Below, piece after piece: positions 26,984-35,903 of a DNA stretch of 64,000 nt. The translations under genes were made by a program, and so were the position numbers. Each line of letters starts with the position of its first letter. Position 1 is the stretch's first letter. Under the pieces are notes generated by a model. The model was not told the origin of the DNA, did not search any database, and worked only from the letters and a program-made list of their open reading frames with translations. The DNA lies in NCBI GenBank assembly GCA_023954375.1, contig JAMLIC010000012.1, positions 1 to 64,000 of the forward strand, written 5' to 3'. Source of the DNA: Planctomycetota bacterium (lineage in GTDB: Bacteria; Planctomycetota; J058).

Positions 26984-27331
26984 ATGAGTCCCAGGAGCGC
27001 GTCGAGGCCAGGCCGGCTGCGCGCGCTCGGCGCCGCGGCGCTGAGCGCGGGCCTGGCGCTCCTCCTCGCCCTGGGCGGCGTGGCCCCGCTCGTGCCCCTG
27101 AGCGCGCTCCTCCCGATCGAGGAGCGGCCGGAGGAGCACCACCGCACCCCCGAGGCCGCGCGCGTGGCCCTGGCCCTGGCGGCCGAGGGCGGCTGCCGCG
27201 CCGGCGCTCGCGAGGCCGTCGAGCGGCCCGGCGCCCGCGGCCGTCGGCCCGCCCCGCGCGCGCGCCTCGCGGGCGGCGGGGCCCGGCCGCCCGACCTCCA
27301 CCTCGGCTTCCGCACCCCGCTCCGGTGTTAG
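26984..27331 (+). CDS. small hypothetical protein with one hydrophobic segment
   Basis: A 115-residue protein beginning MSPRSASRPGRLRALG, then a hydrophobic stretch (ALSAGLALLLALGGVAPLVPLSALL) and an Arg/Ala/Pro-rich C-terminus. It looks like a signal-anchored or secreted small protein, but the C-terminus has little character and the frame may not be translated. GAAGAT nine bases before the ATG could be a -10. No family recognised. Confidence 0.35.
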   Translation: MSPRSASRPGRLRALGAAALSAGLALLLALGGVAPLVPLSALLPIEERPEEHHRTPEAARVALALAAEGGCRAGAREAVERPGARGRRPAPRARLAGGGARPPDLHLGFRTPLRC

Positions 27332-27427
27332 CGGGACCCCGGCGTCGCCGGCGCGCCTCCGCCGTGGAGCCGCGCCTGCGCCCCGCCGTCCCGCTCGATC
27401 CTCGCGCAGACACACCGGAGCCTCGCC

Positions 27428-28099
27428 ATGCAGAAGCTCGTCAAGGGCATCCACGACTTCCAGAGCACCGTCTTCCCCTCGCACGCCGAGCTGTTCGAGC
27501 GGCTGTCGCGCGGGCAGTCGCCGAGCGTGCTGTTCATCACCTGCTCGGACTCGCGCATCGTCCCGAACCTCGTCACCCAGACCGACCCGGGTGACCTGTT
27601 CCTGATCCGCAACGCCGGGAACATCGTCCCGCCGTTCGGCGCGAACAGCATGGGCGGAGAGGCGGCGACGATCGAGTACGCGATCGAGGTGCTGAACGTC
27701 CGGGACGTGATCATCTGCGGCCACTCGCGCTGCGGCGCCATGGCCGGCCTGCTCGACCCCGGCTCGCTCGCCTCGGTGCCGACGGTGGCCAACTGGCTGC
27801 TGAACGCGGAGGCCACCCGCCGGATCATCCGCGACAAGTACCAGCACCTCTCGGGCGACGCCCTGCTCACGGCGACGGTCGAGGAGAACGTGCTCGTGCA
27901 GCTCGAGAACCTGCGCACGCACCCCTCGGTGGCCAGCCGCATCAAGCAGGGCAAGCTCGGCCTCCACGGCTGGGTCTACAAGCTGGAGACCGGGCGCGTC
28001 TTCGCCTACCAGGCGGGCGAGGCCGAGTTCCTGCCGATCGAGCAGGTGCCGGCCGAGCCGGCGCCGGCGGAGCGCCTCACGGCCAACCGGTCGATCTGA
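27428..28099 (+). CDS. beta-class carbonic anhydrase
   Basis: Converts CO2 and water to bicarbonate. Zinc ligands and the catalytic dyad are all visible: C39, D41 and R43 in ITCSDSRIVP, H99 and C102 in CGHSRCGAM. LFLIRNAGNIVPPFG and the C-terminal LGLHGWVYKLETGRVFAY are typical of the bacterial/plant-type subgroup. At 223 residues it is full length. The start is ATG 27428. It is monocistronic here and convergent with the kinase gene. Confidence 0.95.
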   Translation: MQKLVKGIHDFQSTVFPSHAELFERLSRGQSPSVLFITCSDSRIVPNLVTQTDPGDLFLIRNAGNIVPPFGANSMGGEAATIEYAIEVLNVRDVIICGHSRCGAMAGLLDPGSLASVPTVANWLLNAEATRRIIRDKYQHLSGDALLTATVEENVLVQLENLRTHPSVASRIKQGKLGLHGWVYKLETGRVFAYQAGEAEFLPIEQVPAEPAPAERLTANRSI

Positions 28100-28116
28100 C
28101 CGCGTCCGGCGGCGGT

Positions 28117-28151
28117 CACGGCGCGCGTCACGTCACGTGACGAGCGCCGTG
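28117..28151. terminator. candidate bidirectional hairpin between convergent genes
   Basis: CACGGCGC (28117-28124) pairs with GCGCCGTG (28144-28151). The loop contains the perfect 12-bp palindrome CGTCACGTGACG at 28131-28142. It lies between the carbonic anhydrase stop and the kinase stop. No T-tract is present. Confidence 0.4.
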
Positions 28152-28156
28152 GCCGC

Positions 28157-31100
28157 TCAGCGCGGCGCGAGCTCCGCGAGGAGCGGGTGGTCGCCGTGCC
28201 GGCGGCGGAACAGGTCCAGGTAGCCGGTCGGGACGAGGATCCGCGGCGTCTTGCGCCGGGCGACGCGCCAGAGCCCGATCACCTCGTGACCGGCGCTCTC
28301 GGGCCGGAGCAGGGCGTGCACGCCCCGCCAGACGTCGACCTCGCCCCGGTCCGGCTCGGCGCGCTCCGCCTCGCGGAGCCAGCCGGGGACCTGGCCGAAC
28401 CAGCGACCGCCCCTGCCCGCCGTCAGCGCGAGCCGGGCGCTCGCCAGGCGCGGCATGGCTCCGCCCAGCCGGTGGAGCGCCGCCAGCCCCTGCATGGCCT
28501 CGTCGAAGGCGGCGGCGCCCTCCTTCCCGTCCCCGGCCGCCTCGAGCGCGACCTCGACCTCGCCCACGGCGAGGAGCACCATCACGTGGCTCACGAGCGC
28601 GCCCTCGGCCTCGAGCGCCCGCAGGAGGAGGCGCCGGGCGCGCGACCACTCGCCGGTCGCGCCGTACGCCGCGCCGCCCATGAGGCCGGCCTGGGCCAGG
28701 TCGGGCCGCTCGGCGACCAGCGCCTCCGCGATCCGGGCGGCGCCGGCCGGGTCCCCGCGCGCGGAGGCGACCCAGCCGGCCGCGCACCTGCCGTGGGCGG
28801 AGGTCGGCGCTCGCTGGACGAGCGCCTCCCACACCTGCACGGCGGCGTTCCCGTCACCCCGGAACCAGAGCGTCTCGCCCTGCAGGAGCTCGACCTCCCC
28901 CCTGGGCGCGCCGAGGCGCCCCGCCCGATCGAGCTCGACCAGGGCGTCGTCGTAGACCTCGCGGCCGGCGAACAGGCGCGCCAGGACGAGGGCGGCGTCC
29001 GGCGACGCGGGCGCGAGCTCGCGCACCCGCCGCAGCGCGGGCGCGAACCGCTGCAGGAGGTGGCCCTCGCCGGCGGCGCGGAGCGCCGCGGCGACGAGGT
29101 GGCGCGCCGGGGCGGGCTCCACCGGCCCGGCGAGGCGCGCGAGGTTCGCCTGCGCCCGCGGGCTCAGGGGCATGGGGCCCGCCCCGGGCTCGACGAGGCC
29201 GATCGCGTCGGCGGCGCGGCGGCGCAGGGCGGGCGGCTCGAGGCGCCTCACGAGCTCCTCGGCCCCGACCGGGTCGAGCGTGTGGGCCCGCCGCCAGTCC
29301 GCCTCGGCCGCCTTGCCCTGCCGCTCGTCGGCCGCGAGCGTGAGCGCGCCGCGCAGGATCAGCCCGTCCACGACCTCGCGCTCCCGCAGGGCGCGCGCGA
29401 GGGTGGCCCAGGCGTCCTCGCGGCGGCCGAGGGCGTAGAGCGTCTCGGCCCGGACGACGAGCGCGGAGGGCTCCGGCGCGGGCTCGCCGAGCGCCACGGC
29501 GCGGTCGATCGCGGCGCGCGCCTCCGCGTCGCGCCCCTGCTGGAGGAGCACGAGCGCGCGCGACTGGTGCAGGGCCTGGTCGTCGGGCGCGCGCTCCAGC
29601 AGCCGCTCGACCTCGGCGGCGGCCTCCTCGCGCTCGCCGCGCCGGAGGAGCGCCGTGACCAGCCACGGCCCGGCGAGGTGCAGCTCCGGGGCGAGCGCGA
29701 GCGCCTGCCGCAGCCAGCGCGCGGCCTCCTCCGGGCGCTCCCTGACGGCCGGCGCCGCCCGGGCGACGAGCGCGTGCGGCTCCGGCGGGGCGAGGTCGAG
29801 GAGCGCCTGCCACGCGGCCACCGCCTCGGGTTCGCGGCCCAGGCGTGACAGGCACGCGGCGCGCAGGAGGTGCGCCTCGAGCGTCGCCGGGCCCGCGCCG
29901 GCCAGGGCGCGCTCCGCGTGCGCGAGCGCCGCCTCGAAGCGCGCGCGGCGGCGCAGGTGCTCGGCGGCGGCCACGTGCAGCGCGTCCCGGAGCGGCGCGT
30001 CGTCGGCGTTCGCCGCCAGCGCCGCCTCGAGGGCCGCGACGACCTCGCGCGTCGCGTGCCGCTTCGGGTCGCGGGCGAGCGCGATCGCCTCGGCCGCCCT
30101 CGCGACCCCCGGCGCGGCCGGGTCGGCGCCCGGCGTCGAGACGAGGGCGGCGGCTTGCTCGCGCAGCGCCGCCGGCGCGCTCCGCGGGGAGAGGAGGGCC
30201 TCGCGCAGGGCGGCGGCGCGGTCGTCGCGCGCGGCCGGCGCGGTCGACGGCGCCCGCGCGAGCCCAGGCCCAGGAGGGCGACGGCGACCAGCGCGCCGCC
30301 GGCGCCGGCGAGCGCTCGCGCCCCGCGCCGGCCGCGCGGGGCGGCGAAGCTGCTTCGTCGCCAGCCGCTCGAGCTCGGCGGCCAGGGCCGCGGCGCCCGG
30401 CCAGCGCGCCTCCGGCGCCTTCGCCAGGCAGCGCGCGCACACGGCGTCGAGCTCGGGCGGGACCTCCGGCCGGAGCGCCGACGGCGCGGGGGGCGCCTCG
30501 AGGCGCACCGCGCGCACGGCGTCGAACACGCCCTCGGACTCGAACGGCGGGCGGCCGGTGAGCGCGGCGAAGAGCGTCGCGCCGAGGCCGTAGACGTCGG
30601 ACGCCGGGCCGATCCGCTCGAGCTCCCCCGCGGCCTGCTCCGGCGGCCAGTAGTCGGGGGTGCCGAGGAGCTGGCCCCCCGTCGAGAGCGACGACGCGGG
30701 CCCCTGGACGAGGTCGCGGGTCAGGCCGAAGTCGGTCAGCAGGGGCTCGCCCCGCGCGTCGAGGAGCACGTTGTCGGGCTTGAGGTCCCGGTGGAGGACG
30801 CCGGCCGCGTGGGCGTGCTCGAGCGCGCGGGCCAGGCGGGCGAACAGGGCGCAGGCCTCCCGCGGCGGCAGCGGCCCCTCGGCGTCGAGGCGGGCCTGGA
30901 GCGTGCGGACGCCCTCCACCAGCGGCATGACGAAGAACGGCACCCCCTCGTGCTCGCCCGCCTCGAGGATCGCGATCACGTTGCGGTGGCGCAGCCGGGC
31001 CAGGGCGTCCACCTCGCGGGCGAAGCGCTTGCGCGCGGCGACGTCGGCGGCGCGCGCGGCGAGGATCAGCTTGATCGCCACCTCGCGGCCGAGGACGGGG

Positions 31101-31177
31101 TCGCGCGCCCGGTGGACGGCGCCCATGCCGCCCCGGCCGAGCTCGGCGATCAGCTCGTAGCGCCCGACCCTCTTCAC
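28157..31177 (-). CDS. Ser/Thr protein kinase with C-terminal TPR domain
   Basis: A 1006-residue Hanks-type kinase. The kinase domain covers about 1-270: glycine loop LGRGGMGAVHRA, K36 in VAIKLI, HRDLKPDN at 129-136, DFG at 149-151, and APE-equivalent PPEQ. A linker follows, then about 600 residues of alpha-helical TPR-like repeats. In related planctomycete kinases a transmembrane helix joins the two halves. Here that place is RRRRRRAGRRRPPGPG, while the +1 frame at 30262-30315 reads ALAGAGGALVAVALLGLG. A pair of compensating indels, real or sequencing errors, is suspected. It is divergent from the ECF sigma gene, so the two may share control. The GTG at 31177 precedes VKRVGRYELI. Confidence 0.88.
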   Translation of the reverse strand: MKRVGRYELIAELGRGGMGAVHRARDPVLGREVAIKLILAARAADVAARKRFAREVDALARLRHRNVIAILEAGEHEGVPFFVMPLVEGVRTLQARLDAEGPLPPREACALFARLARALEHAHAAGVLHRDLKPDNVLLDARGEPLLTDFGLTRDLVQGPASSLSTGGQLLGTPDYWPPEQAAGELERIGPASDVYGLGATLFAALTGRPPFESEGVFDAVRAVRLEAPPAPSALRPEVPPELDAVCARCLAKAPEARWPGAAALAAELERLATKQLRRPARPARGASARRRRRRAGRRRPPGPGLARAPSTAPAARDDRAAALREALLSPRSAPAALREQAAALVSTPGADPAAPGVARAAEAIALARDPKRHATREVVAALEAALAANADDAPLRDALHVAAAEHLRRRARFEAALAHAERALAGAGPATLEAHLLRAACLSRLGREPEAVAAWQALLDLAPPEPHALVARAAPAVRERPEEAARWLRQALALAPELHLAGPWLVTALLRRGEREEAAAEVERLLERAPDDQALHQSRALVLLQQGRDAEARAAIDRAVALGEPAPEPSALVVRAETLYALGRREDAWATLARALREREVVDGLILRGALTLAADERQGKAAEADWRRAHTLDPVGAEELVRRLEPPALRRRAADAIGLVEPGAGPMPLSPRAQANLARLAGPVEPAPARHLVAAALRAAGEGHLLQRFAPALRRVRELAPASPDAALVLARLFAGREVYDDALVELDRAGRLGAPRGEVELLQGETLWFRGDGNAAVQVWEALVQRAPTSAHGRCAAGWVASARGDPAGAARIAEALVAERPDLAQAGLMGGAAYGATGEWSRARRLLLRALEAEGALVSHVMVLLAVGEVEVALEAAGDGKEGAAAFDEAMQGLAALHRLGGAMPRLASARLALTAGRGGRWFGQVPGWLREAERAEPDRGEVDVWRGVHALLRPESAGHEVIGLWRVARRKTPRILVPTGYLDLFRRRHGDHPLLAELAPR

Positions 31178-31264
31178 GCGCGCGAGTATGGGGTCCCGCC
31201 CCAGCGACGGCAAGCACTTGCGGTCCGGGTGATGGCCGCGGGGGCGTCGCCCGTGTAGAGGTGT

Positions 31265-31810
31265 GTGCCGCGGACCTCGCTCGTGACCTCGCTCCCTCGC
31301 GCCGACCACGGCGAAGACGCCGGCGACGACCCGGCCCACGCGCGGGCGTTCGCCGCGCTCGTCGAGCGGGCGGGCGCGCGCCTCGTCGGCCTGGCGCTCG
31401 CCCTCGTCGGCGAGCGGGCGGCGGCCGAGGACGTGGTGCAGGAGGCGCTCGCGCGCGTGTGGCGGCGTCGCCACGCGCTCGCCCCGGGCGCGCTCGACGG
31501 CTACGTGCGGCAGGCCGTGCGCAACCTCGCCCTCGACCGCCGCGCCCGGGCCGAGGCGGAGGCGCGGGCGCTCTCGCGGCGCGCCGGGGCGGCCGCCGAC
31601 GTCCCGGGGGACGACGAGGCGGAGCGCGTGACCCGGGCGCTCTCGCGCCTGGCCGACGAGCAGCGCGAGGTGGTCGTGCTGCGCGTCTACGAGGGGCTGG
31701 AGTTCAAGGAGATCGCGGCGCGCACGGGCGCGCCGCTCGGGACCGTCCACTCGCGCTACCGCCTGGCGCTCGAGCGCCTGCGGCCGCACCTGGAGCGCGG
31801 CGATGCCTGA
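31265..31810 (+). CDS. ECF-type RNA polymerase sigma factor
   Basis: A 181-residue sigma-70 family member with region 2 (FAALVERAGARLVGLALALVGERAAAEDVVQEALARVWRRRHAL ... YVRQAVRNLALDRRA) and region 4 (ALSRLADEQREVVVLRVYEGLEFKEIAARTGAPLGTVHSRYRLALERLR). It lacks region 3, as expected for ECF factors. It overlaps the next gene by eight bases, so that protein is probably its regulator or sensor. The GTG start at 31265 is the first in the frame. It is divergent from the Ser/Thr kinase. Confidence 0.92.
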   Translation: MPRTSLVTSLPRADHGEDAGDDPAHARAFAALVERAGARLVGLALALVGERAAAEDVVQEALARVWRRRHALAPGALDGYVRQAVRNLALDRRARAEAEARALSRRAGAAADVPGDDEAERVTRALSRLADEQREVVVLRVYEGLEFKEIAARTGAPLGTVHSRYRLALERLRPHLERGDA

Positions 31811-33276
31811 CGACCTGCCGGACCTGCTGCGCGACGTCGAGGCGCGCCTCGCCGCGGGCGTGGCGCCCGCGCGGGACCTCCTCGAGGCCGCCACGCGCCC
31901 GGCGCCGGCCGCCCGCGACCTCGCCGGCCTCGTGGCCCTCGGCGCCGACGAGGCGCAGGCCCTCCTCGAGGCGCTGCTGGGCGACCGCGAGGTCGCCGCG
32001 GGCGCGCTCGAGGAGGCGCTCACGCGCGCCGCCGAGCGCCTCGACGCGGGCGAGGCGCTCGACCTCGTCGACCTCCTCGGCCTGGCGAGGGCGCGCGGCG
32101 TGGCGGCGGCGCGCCTCCTGGACAAGAGGGGCGGCCCCGACCCGGACGCCCGGGCGGCCGCGCTCCTCGCCCGCGGCCTGGGGCTCTCGCCCGCCGACCT
32201 GGCGCGCGCGGGCGGCGCGCCGCGCGGGGCCGACCTCCCGCCCGTCGAGGTGCCGATCGTCACGGCGCCGGCCGACGTCCTCCTGCGCGTGGCCGCGCGC
32301 CGCGCCGCCGCCGGCCGGATCACGGCCCGGCGGCCGGCCGACCTCCGCCGACCGGCTGCGCGGCACCTACGGCCACGGCGCGCTGGCGCCGGCGCAGGCG
32401 CGCGCCTGCGCCGACTGCCGGGCGCCGCACCACCTCGAGTGCCTGCAGGAGCACGGCCGCTGCGCCGCCCCCGGGTGCGGGGCGCGCCGGATCCTCCGCC
32501 CGATCACGCCGCGGGCGCGCTGGCGCCCGTTCATGGCCGCGGCGGCCAGCCTGCTCGCGGCCGCCGGGCTCACCGCCGTCGCCTTCCAGGCCCCGATCGA
32601 GCCGCCGCTCGCGCCGCCGCTCCCGCCGGCCGTCAGGACGACGGAGGCGCCGCCGCCGGGTCCGCCTTCGCAGGCGCGGCAGGCGCTCTACGAGGCCCGC
32701 GCGCTCGCCGCCGGGGAGCGCCCCGACTGGCGCGCGGTGCTGGCGCTCCTCGCCCGCGTCGACGACCCGGCGCTCCTGGCCGACGTCGAGGCCCTGCGCG
32801 CCGACTGCGAGCGCGAGCTCGCCGACGAGGAGCGCTACCAGGCGGCGGTGGACATCGTCGCCGTCCGGGGCGTCGACGACTACCCGCGCGCCCTCGAGCT
32901 CCTGCTGGCGATCGACCGGCGCTCGCGGCTCGGCCCCGACGCCTGGGCCTACGTCGAGTGGATCGGCGCCGACCTCGAGGTCCGCACGGCGCAGCGCGCG
33001 TGGGACGCCGGCGAGGCGAAGGTCGCGTTCGGCCACCTCGCGAAGGCGCTCGAGGCCGCGGCGCTCGGGCCGGAGGCCCGCAACAGCGTGCGCGTGCTGC
33101 GCACGCGCTGGGGGCGCGTCTACACCGCCTTCGAGCGCGCCCGCGGGCACCTCGAGGCGGGCGACGACGCCGAGGCCCGCGCCGAGCTCGAGCGCGTCCT
33201 CGCCCTCGAGGAGAACCCGGACAACGCGCTGCGCCGGCAGGCGCTCGAGCTCCTCGAGGGCCTCGACCGCCGCTGA
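31803..33276 (+). pseudogene. sigma-factor partner gene, zinc-ribbon + membrane + repeat domains, interrupted by a frameshift
   Basis: The ATG at 31803 overlaps the sigma stop. The first ~180 codons (MPDDLPDLLRDVEARLAAG ... PADVLLRVAARRAAAGRI) read well in one frame up to about 32345. From about 32345 the sensible frame is the next one: DRLRGTYGHGALAPAQARACADCRAPHHLECLQ and CAAPGCGARR (a Cys/His RING- or zinc-ribbon-like motif), a transmembrane helix (FMAAAASLLAAAGLTAVAF) and a helical C-terminus to the TGA at 33274. Each half is nonsense in the other frame. One extra base (or two missing) near 32320-32350 explains it. It may be a true mutation or a sequencing error in GC-rich DNA. The intact product would be a membrane partner of the sigma factor. 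Confidence 0.65.
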
Positions 33277-33279
33277 GCG

Positions 33280-34512
33280 CTACTCCTCGTCGTTGCTCCC
33301 CGGCCCGGACGCCGGCATGTCGAGGGCCCCGCTGCCGCGCGCCGGCTCGCGGGCGACGACCGGCGGCTCGTCGAACTCGAGCATGTTGATCTCGTCGATC
33401 AGCCGGCGCAGGCGGCCGAAGCCGCGCTGGACGAAGTGGAAGCCGATCCGCGGCAGGGCGCGCACGTCGTCGGGCTCGTTGCGCTCGGCGCGGTGCGGCG
33501 CGTCCATGACCTCGAAGTCGCCGTCGGCGAGGAGGTCGCGGTAGCGCTCGTTGAGGATCGCCATCAGCTGCTCGGTCGGCCGGCGCGTGAGGCGCAGGAT
33601 CACGTAGTCGCCCACGTAGCGGAGCGAGTGGTAGCAGCGGTAGAAGAGCTCGATCTCGTGGATCGCCTTGTCGATGTCCGTCGTGTAGCGGAAGAGGTTG
33701 CGGTCCGACGCCGAGATCAGCCCCTTGCTGAGCAGGTTCTCGCGCAGGTAGGCCTCCCACGCCGGCCAGTAGTTGCTGCCCGGCAGGTCCATGAGGACCA
33801 CGGGCAGCGGGTCGCACTTGCCCGTCTGGAGGAGGGTGAGCGACTCGAAGCCCTCGTCCATGGTCCCGAAGCCGCCCGGGAAGAGGACGATCGCGTCGGA
33901 CTCCTTCACGAACGACAGCTTGCGCGTGAAGAAGTACTTGAAGTTGATCAGCTTCTCGTCGCCGTCGATGATGTCGTTGGCCGCCTGCTCGAACGGCAGG
34001 CGAATGTTCACGCCGAAGCTGTTCTCCCGCCCCGCGCCCTCGTTGCCCGCGCGCATGATCCCGGGCCCGGCGCCCGTGATCACCATGTAGCCGCGCTCGG
34101 CGAGCGCGGCGGAGAAGCGCTTGCACAGGTCGTAGATCGGGCTGCCGACCGGCGTGCGCGCCGAGCCGAAGATCGAGACCTTCTTGCGCTCGCGGTGGCG
34201 GTCGAACACGTTGAACGAGTGGCGGAAGTCGCGCAGGGTCGAGGCGAGCAGCTTGAGCTCGCCGCGGTCGAGCCCGTCCTGCGGGAACTGCATGGCGAGC
34301 GTGACCAGCTCGCCCACGAGGTCGGCGTTGCGCGTGCCCGGCGGGAGCAGCCCCACCAGCTCCTGGATCGCCGCGGCGACCCGCGGGTCGGGGTGCGGCG
34401 CGGGCCGCGGCCGCCCTCGCCCGTTGCCCGACGCGGGGCCGACCCCGCCCACCGTCTCGCCCGCGCCGTCGCCGCCGTCCCGCAAGGTCCCTCCTCGAGC
34501 GGGGCCGATCAT
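33280..34512 (-). CDS. LOG family protein (TIGR00730-like, lysine-decarboxylase-like Rossmann fold)
   Basis: A 410-residue protein. The central ~200 residues contain the LOG signature: SIFGSARTP, MVITGAGPGIMRAGNEGAG and LFPGGFGTMDEGFE. LOG enzymes hydrolyse nucleoside 5'-monophosphates to free base and ribose phosphate, best known for cytokinins. This protein is much longer than a ~190-residue LOG, with N-terminal helices (AAAIQELVGLLPPGTRNADLV) and a C-terminal ~140-residue extension, which matches the larger bacterial subgroup of less certain function. The start is at 34512. An Arg/Gly-rich leader follows. It is convergent with the sigma partner gene. Confidence 0.85.
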   Translation of the reverse strand: MIGPARGGTLRDGGDGAGETVGGVGPASGNGRGRPRPAPHPDPRVAAAIQELVGLLPPGTRNADLVGELVTLAMQFPQDGLDRGELKLLASTLRDFRHSFNVFDRHRERKKVSIFGSARTPVGSPIYDLCKRFSAALAERGYMVITGAGPGIMRAGNEGAGRENSFGVNIRLPFEQAANDIIDGDEKLINFKYFFTRKLSFVKESDAIVLFPGGFGTMDEGFESLTLLQTGKCDPLPVVLMDLPGSNYWPAWEAYLRENLLSKGLISASDRNLFRYTTDIDKAIHEIELFYRCYHSLRYVGDYVILRLTRRPTEQLMAILNERYRDLLADGDFEVMDAPHRAERNEPDDVRALPRIGFHFVQRGFGRLRRLIDEINMLEFDEPPVVAREPARGSGALDMPASGPGSNDEE

Positions 34513-34522
34513 AGCCGCCCCT

Positions 34523-35899
34523 CTAGCGGAGGGCAGCGACGAGCGCGGCCGGGAAGAGCCCCAGGCCGAGGGAGAGGGCGCCCAGGGCGACGGCGAGGAC
34601 GGTCAGGCCCGGGGTCGTGACGAGCGGCTCGACGGCGTCGGGGCCGAACGCCGGGCGCGGCGGGCGCGCGAGCAGGGCGACGCGGGCCACGCGCAGGGTC
34701 AGGACGAGGCCCAGGGCGACGTCGAGCGCGGCGAGGAGGGCGATCACGCCCTGCCCGCCCTCGAGCGCGCCCACGACGGCGTGCAGGCGCGCCACGAAGC
34801 CGAGCGTGCCCGGGGCGCCGGCCAGGCTGGCGACCGTGAGCACGAGCGCGAGCGCCAGCCACCGGTTGCGGCGGGCGGCGCCGAGCCAGCGCTCGAGCCC
34901 GCGCCCGCCGAGCTCGCGGTCGGCCGTGGCCAGGAGCGCCGCGCCGGCGGCGTGGCCGACGACGGCCGTGAGCGCCAGGAGCGCCACGGCGGCGAGCGCC
35001 GGGCGCGGGTCGAGCGGCCCGCGCGCGCCGAGCGCGCCGAGCGCCACGAGCAGCCAGCCGCCGCCGGCGGCCGCCTGCCCGGCCAGGAGGCGCCCGAGGT
35101 CGGCCTCGTGGCGCGTGGCCAGCCGGGCCCCGGCGATCGCCAGGACGCCGAAGGCGCCCACGACGGCGCCCGGCTCGACGTCGGCCACGAGCAGGCCCCC
35201 GCCGGGCGCGCGCAGCGACGAGAGGAGGCGCGCGAGCAGCGCCGCGGCGGCGATCGGCGCGCAGGTGGCGAGCCACAGGCCGAGCGCCGGCGGCCATCCG
35301 GCGAGCGGGCCCCGCGGCAGGACGGCCGACCAGGCCGCCCCGAAGGGCGCCGCGCCGAGGAGCGGCGTCAGGCAGAAGGCGACGAGCGTGACGGCGAGGA
35401 GCACCTTCGGGCCCGGGGCGTGGGCGTCGGCGGGCAGGGCGAACACGTCGAGCCCCGGGCCGGCCGAGACCCCGGCGAGCAGCCCGAGCCCGGCGACGGC
35501 CAGCCCGCCGCAGAGGAGGGCCGCGGCCGCGAAGCGGTCGCCCGTGGCCGGGTCGGCGCGCCGGACCATCAGCGCCGTCGGCGCCAGCGCGAGGACCAGC
35601 GCGAGGGCCGCCACCTCGACGCGGCCCGCCCCGCCGAGGAGGAGGAGCCCCGCCGACGCCAGGAGCAGCGGCGCGTGCGCGCGGGCCGGAGCGCCGGCCT
35701 CGTGCGCGACCACCGCGGCGGCGAGGAGGCCGCCCAGGAGCGCCGCCTCGAGGGCGCGCGGCGCGGCGCGGTCGGGGCCGAGCGCCACGAGCGCCAGCGC
35801 CGGCGCGAGGACGAGCGCGGCGGCGCCCAGGCGCCCGCGCGCGACCGCGGCCAGGAGGGCGCCAAGGGCCAGGACGGCCTCGGGGAGGTGGACCGACAC
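34523..35899 (-). CDS. NuoN-like antiporter-type membrane subunit (divergent)
   Basis: A 458-residue protein with about 12-14 hydrophobic helices. The layout and the motif VASLAGAPGTLGFVARLHAV (compare SLAGIPPTAGFxGKxxxF) place it with NADH-quinone oxidoreductase subunit N. The charged residues that carry protons in NuoN are not evident: the usual Glu of the fifth helix is absent from VAALALVLALAPTALMVRR, and the helix with the usual lysine before PFH reads AFCLTPLLGAAPFG. The start is GTG 35899, four bases after the NuoM-like stop. No other nuo gene is nearby. Confidence 0.72.
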   Translation of the reverse strand: MSVHLPEAVLALGALLAAVARGRLGAAALVLAPALALVALGPDRAAPRALEAALLGGLLAAAVVAHEAGAPARAHAPLLLASAGLLLLGGAGRVEVAALALVLALAPTALMVRRADPATGDRFAAAALLCGGLAVAGLGLLAGVSAGPGLDVFALPADAHAPGPKVLLAVTLVAFCLTPLLGAAPFGAAWSAVLPRGPLAGWPPALGLWLATCAPIAAAALLARLLSSLRAPGGGLLVADVEPGAVVGAFGVLAIAGARLATRHEADLGRLLAGQAAAGGGWLLVALGALGARGPLDPRPALAAVALLALTAVVGHAAGAALLATADRELGGRGLERWLGAARRNRWLALALVLTVASLAGAPGTLGFVARLHAVVGALEGGQGVIALLAALDVALGLVLTLRVARVALLARPPRPAFGPDAVEPLVTTPGLTVLAVALGALSLGLGLFPAALVAALR

Positions 35900-35903
35900 G
35901 CGG

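Noticed and set aside
28157..32323. 1388-codon frame extending the kinase N-terminus across the sigma gene
   Set aside because: The extension is antisense to the ECF sigma factor and its partner; the kinase begins at the GTG at 31177 just before its glycine loop.
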